Positions 1 to 8,856 of a DNA stretch of 64,000 bases are shown here, piece by piece. This DNA comes from Streptomyces sp. R33 (lineage in GTDB: Bacteria; Actinomycetota; Actinomycetes; Streptomycetales; Streptomycetaceae): NCBI RefSeq assembly GCF_041200175.1, contig NZ_CP165727.1, forward strand, positions 3,819,501-3,883,500, written 5' to 3'. Position numbers and translations under genes: made by a program. The notes under the pieces are model-generated. The model ran no database searches and was not told the origin of the DNA. It worked only from the letters and a program-made list of their open reading frames with translations. The first letter of the stretch is position 1; every line of letters starts with the position of its first letter.

Positions 1-2428
1 TGCCGTTGGTACCGGCCACCGGCAGCGTCACCACGCCGCCCGCGGCGACCTTGGCCTGCGGCACGCCCAGACCCGCGCGGGTGTCCATCAGGCGCTTCGG
101 ACCGATGTTGGTGTGCGTGGCGCCGTCACCGGCCGACGTGAAGTAGCCCGTGATGTCCGCGATCAGGTCCACGGTGCCCTGGTTGTTGAAGAAGCTGACC
201 TTCCCGTCCACCACCGGGACGACCACCAGGTTGGGGATCGTCTGGCCGGGAGTGAAGTTCAGGTTCGAGGCACTCGAGCGCGTCGTGCCACTGGGGTACA
301 CCGACACGAAGCTCGGCTGCGTCGGGTTGGTCGCCGTCACGTTCAGCACGACCGCGGTCACGCCCGTCGCCGGGATGCCGTTGGTACCGGCCACCGGCAG
401 CGTCACGACACCGCCCGCGGCGACCTTGGCCTGCGGCACGCCCAGACCCGCGCGGGTGTCCATCAGGCGCTTCGGACCGATGTTGGTGTGCGTGGCGCCG
501 TCACCGGCCGACGTGAAGTAGCCCGTGATGTCCGCGATCAGGTCCACGGTGCCCTGGTTGTTGAAGAAGCTGACCTTCCCGTCCACCACGGGGACGACCA
601 CCAGGTTGGGGATCGTCTGGCCGGGAGTGAAGTTCAGGTTCGAGGCACTCGAGCGCGTCGTACCGCTCGGGTACACCGACACGAAGCTCGGCTCCGTCGG
701 GTTCGTCGCCGTCACGTTCAGGACCACGGCGGTCACACCGGCCGCGGGAATCCCGTTCGTACCGGCCACCGGCAGCGTCACCACGCCGCCCGCGCCGACC
801 TTGGCCTGCGGCACGCCCAGACCCGACCGCGTGTCCATCAGACGCTTCGGCGTGACCGCGGTGAACTTCGCGGGCTTCACCTCGGCCACGACCGTCACGG
901 GGAGGGTGGTGGAGGTCTTGCCGTTGACCGCGGTCGCCTTGACCTGGACCTGGTGCGTGCCCTCGGTCACCGTCGTGATCGCCGTCCGGGCCGTGCCGGA
1001 GGCGGTCGCCGCCGAAGCCCCGTCGACCAGGACCTCGAACGAACCGATGCGGTCACTCGCCGTGCTGGTCGACCAGCCGACGGACAGGACGCCGTCGGAC
1101 TTCGCGTCGACGCCCGGCTGCACCGGCACACCGTTGACGGTGGCCACCTTCAGCTGCGCCGCGGGGCCGGAGGTGCGGAGCGCGCCGAGCTGCCCGTAGA
1201 GCTGGTTGCCCGGGCACTCGGTGTTGAAGCCGTCCCGGTGCCCCGAGAGCGACTTGAACGTGTACGGCTTGCCGACCTCGAAGGCGGTGCCGAAGAAGTT
1301 GGTCTGCGTGGCACCCGCGGTCAGCGTCGTCGTGCCGTTCATGTCGCCGTCGTACTGGCCGAGCTTGTAGGCCGCGATCCTGGAGATGGCGTCCTGGGCG
1401 GCGGCGGAGGCGCCCTCGGCGTTGTAGTCACCGAGGACGGCGATGCCCGCCGACTCGTTGTTCCAGCCGTACGTGTGCGCACCGAGGACGGGCTGGTCGG
1501 TACCGCCCTGGCGGCCCTCGAAGACCGTGCCGCACTTGTCGACGAGGAAGTTGTAGCCGAGGTCCCGCCACCCGTTGGTCTTCACGTGGTAGGTGTGGAT
1601 GCCACGGACGATCGCCGCGGACTGCGAGCAGTCGTACGGCTGGGCGTCGGCGGTGTGGTGGACGAAGACCGCCTTGACCTTCCCGCCGGGCAGGTAGATC
1701 GGGCCCTCGTTGTTCATCGTCTCGTCGGCGCCCCACGCCACGCGGGAGACCACGTTCGGCGCCGGTGCCGTGGAGACGGGACCGGGGACCGACGGCGGAG
1801 TGGTGGGCGGGTCAGCCGTCACGGCCGCCGGCGCGGCGAACGCGGCCGGGCCGGCGTTCAGGGAGCCGCTCTTCTGGGCGCCGTTCTTCTTCTGCCCGCC
1901 GCTCTTCTTCGCCGGGCTGTTGGCGCCGCCCGGGTCCACCAGGTTCAGCTCCAGGCCCGCGGGCAGCGCACCGCCGCCGCTGATCCGTACCTCAGCGCCG
2001 TCGGAGGCGCCGACCCAGACGGGCTCCGTCGAGCCGTGCGCGCCGGGGCGTACGCCGTCCATCCCGGCCTTCACCGGGTCGAGGGCGATCCAGTGCGACC
2101 ACTTGCCGGTCTTCGCGTCACGGGCGCGGGCCTCGATGGTGCCCTTCACCTCGGCCTTGGGGTCCGTCCAGGACACGCCCAGCAGGCCGAAGGGCTCGGT
2201 GCCCTGCTGCGAGAGCACGGCTTCACCGCTGCCCTTGGGCTTGAGCGGGAGCTTGTGCACCTCGCCCTCGACCGGTCCGGTCTCCTTGGCGCCGGCGCTG
2301 TACGCCTTCGCCTCGCCGTTGCCGTCCGAGCCCAGTTCGGCTCCGCCGGCCCATCCCTGGATGCCCAGGACGGCGGCGGCACCGATCGCGGCCGCCAGCG
2401 CGGTTCCCCGCACGCGTGTCAATCTCAA
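1..2428 (-). CDS. Secreted peptidoglycan recognition protein / N-acetylmuramoyl-L-alanine amidase, C-terminus outside window
   Basis: The protein probably cleaves or binds peptidoglycan outside the cell. The chosen TTG start (2428) has a GGGG-rich site upstream and gives a signal peptide (basic MRLTRVRG, then an alanine-rich core to about residue 27); an in-frame ATG at 2461 is the alternative. A PGRP/amidase-2 domain spans about residues 230-410, with likely zinc ligands His257 (VHHTA), His397 (GHRD) and Cys405 (ECPG). An Ig-like stretch follows. Then a 125-residue unit containing PKRLMDTRxGLGVPQ recurs, with copies beginning near 870, 495 and 120; the last runs off the window. The 375-bp DNA units are almost identical. 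The amidase assignment is firm; the repeat function (likely surface attachment or binding) is inferred. Confidence 0.85.
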   Translation of the reverse strand, partial: MRLTRVRGTALAAAIGAAAVLGIQGWAGGAELGSDGNGEAKAYSAGAKETGPVEGEVHKLPLKPKGSGEAVLSQQGTEPFGLLGVSWTDPKAEVKGTIEARARDAKTGKWSHWIALDPVKAGMDGVRPGAHGSTEPVWVGASDGAEVRISGGGALPAGLELNLVDPGGANSPAKKSGGQKKNGAQKSGSLNAGPAAFAAPAAVTADPPTTPPSVPGPVSTAPAPNVVSRVAWGADETMNNEGPIYLPGGKVKAVFVHHTADAQPYDCSQSAAIVRGIHTYHVKTNGWRDLGYNFLVDKCGTVFEGRQGGTDQPVLGAHTYGWNNESAGIAVLGDYNAEGASAAAQDAISRIAAYKLGQYDGDMNGTTTLTAGATQTNFFGTAFEVGKPYTFKSLSGHRDGFNTECPGNQLYGQLGALRTSGPAAQLKVATVNGVPVQPGVDAKSDGVLSVGWSTSTASDRIGSFEVLVDGASAATASGTARTAITTVTEGTHQVQVKATAVNGKTSTTLPVTVVAEVKPAKFTAVTPKRLMDTRSGLGVPQAKVGAGGVVTLPVAGTNGIPAAGVTAVVLNVTATNPTEPSFVSVYPSGTTRSSASNLNFTPGQTIPNLVVVPVVDGKVSFFNNQGTVDLIADITGYFTSAGDGATHTNIGPKRLMDTRAGLGVPQAKVAAGGVVTLPVAGTNGIPATGVTAVVLNVTATNPTQPSFVSVYPSGTTRSSASNLNFTPGQTIPNLVVVPVVDGKVSFFNNQGTVDLIADITGYFTSAGDGATHTNIGPKRLMDTRAGLGVPQAKVAAGGVVTLPVAGTNG

Positions 2429-2518
2429 GTTGGTTCCCCACCCCTGTGGCGATTGCGCCATACGACACCACTGACGGGGCGGATGCTACTGGGCGCCTGT
2501 GACAGCCGGTCCAGGCGG

Positions 2519-2546
2519 GGTCTCCCGGGGAACACCCCGGGAGACC
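2519..2546 (-). terminator. Terminator of the glycan operon
   Basis: A perfect inverted repeat has 12-bp arms (2519-2530 and 2535-2546) and a 4-nt loop. It lies just past the stop of the GT-C-like gene and before the promoter side of the amidase gene. It has no T-tract, as is common in Streptomyces. Confidence 0.75.
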
Positions 2547-2562
2547 GGACCGCGCGGCCGCG

Positions 2563-4461
2563 CTACTTCTTCGGTGCCTTCTTCCCGGCCTCGGCGGCTT
2601 CCTTCCGGGCCTGCTTCTCGGCCTCGGCGTCCCGTTCGTTGTCCGCCCTCGACCGGACGCGCTTGGGCGCCTCCATCCCGCAGATGCTGGGCCAGTCGTC
2701 GGCCACGATGCCGGCGCACCAGATGAAGTCCTGGATGGGGCCGGGCTTCCAGTCGTTCTTCTCGATGTCCCAGCAGTTCTCGCGGGGAGAGAACTGCGGG
2801 CAGCTGCCGTCCCGCTTCTTGATGACGTGCGCGCGGTACGCGTCGATGCCCGTCGAGTCGACGTCGGACGAGGGCATGTAGCGGTTGACCGACCAGGACG
2901 CGCCCATCGTCGCGAACAGGGCGACCACGCACACCATGCCGGCGGCGAGCTGGCGGACCACCCGCGGCGGGATGACCCGTGCCCGCCCGGCCCCGGAAGC
3001 GGAACCGGAACCACTCGGGCGCAGCGTGCGCTCGATCCACCCGGAGCCCCGGTTGACCACGGCCATCATGCCGAGCACGGCCAGGATCATCAGGCAGTAC
3101 ATGATGATCCACGTGGTGCGCGGGTAGAGCTGGATGGCCTTGTCGTGGGCCATGTGCCCGGCGAACCAGAAGCGGGCGAGCCAGGCGCCCGCCAGGACCG
3201 CCGCCGCGGTGCGGACCATGACGTTGCGCAGGCCGAGGCCGAGGCCGAGGCCCACCCCGAACAGCAGCAGCAGGGCGAACCCGCTCTGGCCGGCCATCTC
3301 GCCGGCCACGGGCCAGGTCTGGTACGTCAGGGTCGCGGACCGGTCCGAAACCCAGCCGAGGACGTACGTGGGATCTGCATAGACGGCGAGGAAGGCGTAG
3401 CGGTCGGGGTTCTCCGCGCCCAGCCGGACCATCTGGTAGAGCAGCGGGGCGCCGACGACGCCTGCCGACAGCAGCGTGACCGCGAGGTACAGGCCCGCCT
3501 TCTTGGCCGCCCCGGCGCCCTGGCGCCACGGGAAGAAGAACACCGCGGCGACGACCGCGCCGGGCGCGGCCCAGATGTACCAGCCGGAGTACCAGAGGAA
3601 CAGCGCGCCGAAGATCAGGCCGAGGGTGGTGCCGCGCAGCAGCAGGTGCCGCGTGGTGAGCCGTCCGGCCCGGCCCATCTCGCGCAGCCAGTAGCCGAGC
3701 AGCGGCAGCAGAACGATCATGACGATGTGGCTGTACGGGCGGATCGGGTCGAGGAAGAGCACCGCGGCGGGAACCGCGATCAGCAGCGCCCAGAAGGGCT
3801 TCAGCAGTATCCGCCAGGCCAGGTAGGCCATCGGCCCGGCCACGGCGGTGAAGAAGATCTGCAGGTCGTGCAGGGCGAAGCCGGTCTCGCCGCGGCCGTT
3901 GTAGCGGATCTTCGCCCAGAGGGCCATGAGGGCCGGGAAGGCGGGCGGGTAGATGCCCGACATCCCCTCGTGGTGCAGGAACGAGTTGGCCATGTCGATG
4001 AGGACGCCCGGGTCGCCCTCCTGGCCGCCGAGCGGGTGGGGCGTGCCGCGCAGGGCGACGACGACACCGCCGGCGATCACGCCGGAGGCCAGGCCCGCGA
4101 GGGCGGCGCAGACCAGGCGCTTGACCAGCTGGTGGCGCCGGGCCGCGCCCCGGTGGGCGGTGTACAGGAGCAGCGCGAGCAGCGGCAGGCCGATGACCGC
4201 GGCGTACAGCTGGAGCGTGGCGAGCCCGCTGACCTGGCCGAGGCGGACGATCGGGTTCACGCTGATGTGCCGGCTCAGCAGCATGTAGCCGAGGGCCGCC
4301 GTGAGGCTGACGACGGCCTCGGCGAGGGCGACCACCCGGCGCCGAGAGGTCCACGGGCGGCGAGCCGTCGAGCTGGACGGGACCGGCCCGGGGTCCGCGG
4401 TCCCGGTCCGGCCGTGCGCCGGGCCGGATGTTCCGACGACCTCGGGGGCCAGGTGTGTCAT
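2563..4461 (-). CDS. Polytopic membrane glycosyltransferase, GT-C / AftA-like
   Basis: A 632-residue integral membrane protein with about 11-13 hydrophobic segments and a hydrophilic Cys-containing C-terminal part (about 545-632) ending in a Lys/Glu/Ala-rich tail. The loop near residues 145-165 (DMANSFLHHEG, then IYPPAFPAL) and the overall layout resemble the N-terminal domain of the arabinofuranosyltransferase AftA and other GT-C enzymes that use polyprenyl-phosphate sugars. It is the last gene of the minus-strand glycan operon, 24 bp after a GT2 gene. I infer that it transfers a sugar to a wall or lipid-linked glycan at the outer membrane face. The acceptor is unknown. It could instead be a non-catalytic membrane partner. 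Confidence 0.6.
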   Translation of the reverse strand: MTHLAPEVVGTSGPAHGRTGTADPGPVPSSSTARRPWTSRRRVVALAEAVVSLTAALGYMLLSRHISVNPIVRLGQVSGLATLQLYAAVIGLPLLALLLYTAHRGAARRHQLVKRLVCAALAGLASGVIAGGVVVALRGTPHPLGGQEGDPGVLIDMANSFLHHEGMSGIYPPAFPALMALWAKIRYNGRGETGFALHDLQIFFTAVAGPMAYLAWRILLKPFWALLIAVPAAVLFLDPIRPYSHIVMIVLLPLLGYWLREMGRAGRLTTRHLLLRGTTLGLIFGALFLWYSGWYIWAAPGAVVAAVFFFPWRQGAGAAKKAGLYLAVTLLSAGVVGAPLLYQMVRLGAENPDRYAFLAVYADPTYVLGWVSDRSATLTYQTWPVAGEMAGQSGFALLLLFGVGLGLGLGLRNVMVRTAAAVLAGAWLARFWFAGHMAHDKAIQLYPRTTWIIMYCLMILAVLGMMAVVNRGSGWIERTLRPSGSGSASGAGRARVIPPRVVRQLAAGMVCVVALFATMGASWSVNRYMPSSDVDSTGIDAYRAHVIKKRDGSCPQFSPRENCWDIEKNDWKPGPIQDFIWCAGIVADDWPSICGMEAPKRVRSRADNERDAEAEKQARKEAAEAGKKAPKK

Positions 4462-4485
4462 CTCAGTCCAATTTCGTCGCGGATG

Positions 4486-5391
4486 TCAGTCGGCGCGCTG
4501 ACCGGCGGTGAAGGCGTGCTTCGCGAGCGTACGGACGCCCTCGCGGTGTCCGCGGAGCAGGGCGCCGGGGAGCATGGTGATGGCGTGGAACCGGGAGGCG
4601 CTGTGGAAGCGGGCCGCGCGTGCGGCCTTGGGCCAGCCGCGGGCGTCCATCCGGGCCGCGACGGCGGAGAAGTACCGCTCGGCCTCGGCGAAGCGGGTGC
4701 CGGAGAACGCCTGCACGGACGACTCGCTGACCGCGTGGCGGCGGTACTGGAAGACCGTGGTGGTCTCGTCGATCAGCATCTGCTCGCCGAGCTCGAGGAG
4801 GTCGACCACCAGGGCCAGGTCCTGGATCACCGAGTACTCGTCGCGGAAGTTGACCCCGCGCAGGGCCTCGCCGCGCCAGCTGATCGACGGGAAGTACAGC
4901 CAGTTCCCGCGCAGCACGCTGGTGGCGAGCTCCTCGCCGCCCATCAGGCGTCGGCCCTTGACCTGCGGGGCGTACAGCCGCCGCTTGGTCTGGTCGGCCA
5001 GCCCGGACGTCAGCTGCCCGTCGCCGTCGATCACCTCGACGCCCGGCTGGACCATGCCGATGCCCGGGTTGGCCGCTATGAGTCCGCGGACGGTCTCCAG
5101 GTAGTGCGGGTGGAGCAGGTCGTCGCAGCCCATGATGACGACGTAGTCGGCCTCGGAGAGCCGGACGCACTTCTGGAAGTTCTTCGTGATGCCGAGGTTC
5201 TGCTCGTTGCGGGTGTAGTGCACCCGCTCGTCGCCGAGAGCCTCGAACCAGCCCGGTACGTCCGGCTCCTTGCCGTCGTCGATGACGACGAGGCGGAAGT
5301 CCGGGTCCGTCTGGGCCAGGACGCTGCGGACGGCGTCCTGCATCAGCTGCACGTCCCCGTAGTAGGGGAGCATGAAGTCGAAGGTCACCAC
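4486..5391 (-). CDS. Family 2 glycosyltransferase
   Basis: A 301-residue cytosolic GT-A fold protein. An N-terminal FDFMLPYYGD strand, VVIDDG and the metal-binding MGCDD (near residue 95) are standard GT2 nucleotide-sugar features; RDEYSVIQDL is in the acceptor half. No membrane segment is evident. It starts at tandem GTG codons 6 bp after the DUF2304 gene, so it is probably co-translated. By context it adds a sugar (perhaps rhamnose) to a polyprenyl-linked glycan made with the dTDP-rhamnose supplied by the rfb genes. Specificity cannot be read from sequence. Confidence 0.8.
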   Translation of the reverse strand: MVTFDFMLPYYGDVQLMQDAVRSVLAQTDPDFRLVVIDDGKEPDVPGWFEALGDERVHYTRNEQNLGITKNFQKCVRLSEADYVVIMGCDDLLHPHYLETVRGLIAANPGIGMVQPGVEVIDGDGQLTSGLADQTKRRLYAPQVKGRRLMGGEELATSVLRGNWLYFPSISWRGEALRGVNFRDEYSVIQDLALVVDLLELGEQMLIDETTTVFQYRRHAVSESSVQAFSGTRFAEAERYFSAVAARMDARGWPKAARAARFHSASRFHAITMLPGALLRGHREGVRTLAKHAFTAGQRAD

Positions 5392-5397
5392 GGGACG

Positions 5398-5841
5398 TCA
5401 GGCCTTCACGGTGTCGGAGTCGGCGGGCTCGGGCTCCGGCTCGGCGCCGGCCTCGGTCACGACGGCGGTGACGTTGGCGGCGGGCGAGCCGAGGCGCGCG
5501 TCGTTGTGCCGTGCGCCCTCGCTCAGGGCCACCGTCCGGGCCAGGTCGGTGAGCTTCTTCTCCAACGAGCGGAAGCGCAGGAAGGTGTTGAGGGTCAGGA
5601 AGCCCATCGCCAGCACCATCACGTACAGCACGAGGTCGGTGCCGCGGCCGACGCCGAGCTGGTGCGCCACCCAGGTGACGTCCGTGGGGCGGAGCACGGC
5701 GTACACGTTGACGACGACGAACAGCGAGAACGCGATGCGCTTCCAGGCGCGGTTCTTCGCCTGGCCCCACGTCCGTATGAACATCAGTGCCATCGACACC
5801 GAGCCCGCGATGAGCAGCAGCTGGATCCAGAAGTACTTCAT
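5398..5841 (-). CDS. DUF2304 family membrane protein
   Basis: A 147-residue protein with three predicted membrane helices (about 1-22, 33-50 and 65-87), followed by a charged helix (RFRSLEKKLTDLART) and a Pro/Glu tail. This matches DUF2304, a family found beside DPM1-like glycosyltransferases. Its ATG overlaps the upstream GT2 stop by one base (TGATG). The family role is not established; the pairing suggests it anchors or modulates the adjacent polyprenyl-phosphate glycosyltransferase. Confidence 0.8.
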   Translation of the reverse strand: MKYFWIQLLLIAGSVSMALMFIRTWGQAKNRAWKRIAFSLFVVVNVYAVLRPTDVTWVAHQLGVGRGTDLVLYVMVLAMGFLTLNTFLRFRSLEKKLTDLARTVALSEGARHNDARLGSPAANVTAVVTEAGAEPEPEPADSDTVKA

Positions 5842-6599
5842 CAGCGGCTTCGCTCCCGCATCGTGATGTCAAAGATGATGTTGACGCCGTTGATCAGGGA
5901 CTGCCCCTTGGCGCGCGAGTACTCGGTGTAGAGGATGTCGACGGGGACCTCGGTGACGCGCAGGCCGGAACCGGCCAGGAAACCGACGATCTCCGACGCG
6001 TGCGCCATGCCGTTCATGGTGATGTTCAGCTGCTCGGCGGCCTTGCGGCTGAGCACGCGCAGGCCGTTGTGCGAGTCGGTGAGCTTCAGCTTGCGGGCGG
6101 TCGGGCTGACCGACGCGGCCGTGCGCAGCACGACGCGCTTGATCCACGGCACCTGGCCGTTCTGCTCGATGAAGCGCGAGCCGAGGACCACGTCGGCCTC
6201 GTCGTCGCGCAGCACCCGGACCATCTTCTCGACGTCGTGCGTCTGGTGCTGCCCGTCCGCGTCGAAGGTCGCGAAGTAGCGGGCGCCGGGCTGGGTGAGG
6301 GCGTACTTGAGGCCCGTCTGCAGGGCAGCGCCCTGGCCGAGGTTGACCGGGTGGCGCACCAGGTGGGCGCCGGTCGTCGCGATGTGCTCGGCCGAGTTGT
6401 CGGAGCTGCCGTCGTCGACGACGACTATGTTCGGGAAGGTCGCACGCGCTCCCTCGACCACATCGGCGATCACCTGGCCCTCGTTATAGGCCGGTATGAC
6501 CAGCCAGACATCGTCGTATTGGGACACGGTAGCTCCAGCGGAATGTGGCACGTGCGCGTGCTCGTTGATCGGTGGGACGTCGGAAGCCGGCATGGTCAC
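5841..6599 (-). CDS. DPM1-like family 2 glycosyltransferase (polyprenyl-phosphate sugar synthase)
   Basis: A 252-residue GT2 enzyme. VIPAYNEG, VVDDGSSD, NLGQGAALQTG and the catalytic FDADGQH are the hallmark motifs of dolichol/polyprenyl-phosphate mannosyl- or glucosyltransferases. A C-terminal amphipathic segment replaces the membrane helices, which the adjacent DUF2304 protein may supply. The GTG start (GTGACCATG) overlaps the flippase stop by 4 bp; an in-frame ATG lies two codons later (6593). It probably charges a polyprenyl phosphate carrier for the GT-C enzyme encoded last in the operon. Confidence 0.82.
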   Translation of the reverse strand: MTMPASDVPPINEHAHVPHSAGATVSQYDDVWLVIPAYNEGQVIADVVEGARATFPNIVVVDDGSSDNSAEHIATTGAHLVRHPVNLGQGAALQTGLKYALTQPGARYFATFDADGQHQTHDVEKMVRVLRDDEADVVLGSRFIEQNGQVPWIKRVVLRTAASVSPTARKLKLTDSHNGLRVLSRKAAEQLNITMNGMAHASEIVGFLAGSGLRVTEVPVDILYTEYSRAKGQSLINGVNIIFDITMRERSR

Positions 6600-7927
6600 T
6601 CCCCAACCGCTCCGGCGCCCAGTGGGCTTGCAGCGACCTTGTGCCCGGGCCCTGCGGTCACGCCCGGAGCAGCTCCGGGGAACCTCAGCCTCAGCACGGC
6701 CAGCATACCGAGCACGGTGGCGAGGGACCCGAGAGCGTAGGCCAGGGTGACGCGCACGGCAACGTCACCCGGAGCGAAAGTGATCCCGATCAGGACGACG
6801 GTGCCGATGGCCCAGCAGAGCAGTTGCAGGTTGTGCCGCTTGAATACCATCAGCGCCTGTCCGAGCACCATCGCGAACATGTACGCCACGGTGCCGGCGG
6901 ACAAAAGGAAGAAGTCGCGGCATCCCAGCGCAGGCTGGGCGTGGAAGAGGACCTCGATCAGCCAGGGGCCGAGGACGGTCGCGGGCACGCCGCCGAGCAG
7001 CCCCAACGCCCCGACGACCACGCCGATCCGGCGCAGCATCGCAGAGAACGCCGCCCGGTCGCCGGCCGTGTAGGCGGCGGTGAGCCCGCCCAGCAGCGAG
7101 GCCTGGAGCGAGCCGAAGACGAACAGCGGCACCCGGGCCAGGACCAGCGCGTTCAGCAGCGCCGCGATCAGCACGCTGTCGGCGGGGGCGAGCAGCTTGG
7201 TGCTCATCACCGCCGCGTTGACGACGACCTGGGACAGCAGGGTCGAGCAGATCAGCAGGCCGAGCCCGCCGGTCAGTTCACGCCAGGCGATCTCCTCGCC
7301 GGGCTCCACCGCGCGCAGCAGCGCAGGCAGGGTGATCAGCGTCGCGACGACGGGCGCGACGGCCAGGACCAGGCTGAAGGCGAGCGCGGAGTGCAGCCCG
7401 GACACCGCGCAGCCGAAGGCGAGGGCGATGCGCAGCCCGCCGTCGACGGCCAACTGGGTGCCGTACGCGCCGAACCGGCCGAGGCCGGCCAGGACACCGC
7501 GGGTCAGGTAGCAGACGGCCATGCCGGTGAAGGCGCCGCCGAGGGCCGCCACCAGGCCGCGGTCACCGTGGAAGAGCAGGTCCGCGATCGGGCCCGCGCC
7601 CAGGGCGAGCAGGAGCAGGGTCGTGCCGAGGATCCCCGAGGTCAGCAGCGTGGCCCGGCGCAGCACGGGGGCCGCGCCCTGGCCGAGCACCACGCGGGCG
7701 GCGACGATCCGGGTGAGCTCCTGCTCGATCGGGAAGAAGATGCCGAGCCCGAGCGCCATGACGATCGTCCACAGCACCGAGACGTTCGCCACGGCCTCCG
7801 TGGACAGGCTGTACCCGGCCACGCCCAGGTGGACGTACGAGGCGGCACCGAGCACGACGGTGCCGCCGGCCACCGCGACGGTGCCCGGCGGCAGCGCCGC
7901 GGTGAGCCTGCTCAGCAGGGACTTCAT
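6596..7927 (-). CDS. Polysaccharide flippase (MOP superfamily, Wzx/MATE-like)
   Basis: A 443-residue protein with about 12-14 hydrophobic helices and few charged loops, typical of lipid-linked oligosaccharide flippases. Conserved spots include an early FFPIEQELTR segment after the second helix and repeated small-residue helices. It overlaps rfbD (ATGA, 4 bp) and the next GT2 gene (GTGA, 4 bp), so translation is coupled. It is inferred to move a polyprenyl-linked, rhamnose-containing unit across the membrane. Confidence 0.78.
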   Translation of the reverse strand: MKSLLSRLTAALPPGTVAVAGGTVVLGAASYVHLGVAGYSLSTEAVANVSVLWTIVMALGLGIFFPIEQELTRIVAARVVLGQGAAPVLRRATLLTSGILGTTLLLLALGAGPIADLLFHGDRGLVAALGGAFTGMAVCYLTRGVLAGLGRFGAYGTQLAVDGGLRIALAFGCAVSGLHSALAFSLVLAVAPVVATLITLPALLRAVEPGEEIAWRELTGGLGLLICSTLLSQVVVNAAVMSTKLLAPADSVLIAALLNALVLARVPLFVFGSLQASLLGGLTAAYTAGDRAAFSAMLRRIGVVVGALGLLGGVPATVLGPWLIEVLFHAQPALGCRDFFLLSAGTVAYMFAMVLGQALMVFKRHNLQLLCWAIGTVVLIGITFAPGDVAVRVTLAYALGSLATVLGMLAVLRLRFPGAAPGVTAGPGHKVAASPLGAGAVGE

Positions 7928-8856
7928 CCCGTACTGCCGTTCGTACTGCCGTTCCTGGCCGCGTCGGCCAGCGCAGTGAACGCGGGGGCGGCGAGCGCCT
8001 CGGCGAGCTGCTCGCGCCAGTCGGCGAGCGGGGCCAGGCCCGCGTCGTCCCAGTGGTCGTGCGCGAGCACGCTGAACGCGGGGCGGACGGCCGGGCGGAC
8101 GAACGCGGCGGAGGTGGTCGGCCGGATCCGCTCCGGGTCGAGCCCGCTCAGCCGGTAGGTCTCGCGGGCGAGCCCCATCCAGGTGGTCCGGCCGCTCGCG
8201 GTGCCGTGGTAGATCCCGCCCATGGCATGGCCCTTGAGCGCGGCCAGGCCGAGCTCGACCAGCTGTCGGGCCAGCGCGAGGGACCAGGTGGGCTGGCCGT
8301 GCTGGTCGTCGACCACGTCGAGGGTGTCCCGCTGGGCGGCCAGCTTCAGCATGGTGGCGACGAAGTTCGGCCCGTGCTCGCCGTAGAGCCAGGCGGTGCG
8401 GACCACGTAGCCGTCCTGCGGCAGCAGTTCGGCCACGGCCTGCTCGCCGACCAGCTTGGAGCGGCCGTACGCGTTCACGGGCCCGGTGGCGGTGTCCTCA
8501 CGGTACGGCTCCGAGGCGTCGCCGGGCAGCACGTAGTCGGTGGAGACGTGCAGCAGGCGCACATGGGCGGCCGCGCAGGCCTCGGCGAGGACGCGTACGC
8601 CGGTGCCGTTGACGGCGGTGGCGGCTTCCTCGGCGGTCTCGGCGCCGTCCACGTCGGTCCAGGCGGCGCAGTTGACGACCACGGTGACGCCCTCGACCGC
8701 CGCGCGGACGGCGGCCGGGTCGGTGATGTCGAGGTCGGCGCGGCCCAGGCCCACGGCCTCGATGCCGGCGCGCTTCAGGACGGTCAGGACGTCCTGGCCG
8801 AGCATCCCGGCGGCGCCGGTGACGAGCCAGCGGCCGGCGAACGAGTTGGTCCTCAC
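7924..8856 (-). CDS. rfbD: dTDP-4-dehydrorhamnose reductase
   Basis: A 310-residue enzyme for the last step to dTDP-L-rhamnose. It has the Rossmann motif GAAGMLGQD near residue 14, STDYV, and the catalytic YGRSK (Tyr/Lys) of the extended SDR family, plus RTAWLYG, all typical of RmlD. The GTG start overlaps the rfbB stop by 4 bp (GTGA). The tail has a GST repeat (NGSTNGSTG). The gene works with rfbA, rfbB and rfbC in the same locus. Confidence 0.93.
   Translation of the reverse strand: MRTNSFAGRWLVTGAAGMLGQDVLTVLKRAGIEAVGLGRADLDITDPAAVRAAVEGVTVVVNCAAWTDVDGAETAEEAATAVNGTGVRVLAEACAAAHVRLLHVSTDYVLPGDASEPYREDTATGPVNAYGRSKLVGEQAVAELLPQDGYVVRTAWLYGEHGPNFVATMLKLAAQRDTLDVVDDQHGQPTWSLALARQLVELGLAALKGHAMGGIYHGTASGRTTWMGLARETYRLSGLDPERIRPTTSAAFVRPAVRPAFSVLAHDHWDDAGLAPLADWREQLAEALAAPAFTALADAARNGSTNGSTG

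Noticed and set aside
113..870. Possible CRISPR or minisatellite from the regular repeats
   Set aside because: The 375-bp units are coding, in frame, and without spacers; they encode protein repeats.
113..2881. A 922-codon open frame on the plus strand
   Set aside because: It is antisense to the amidase gene, and its translation is Arg/Gly/His/Val-rich without domains, as expected for shadow frames in GC-rich DNA.
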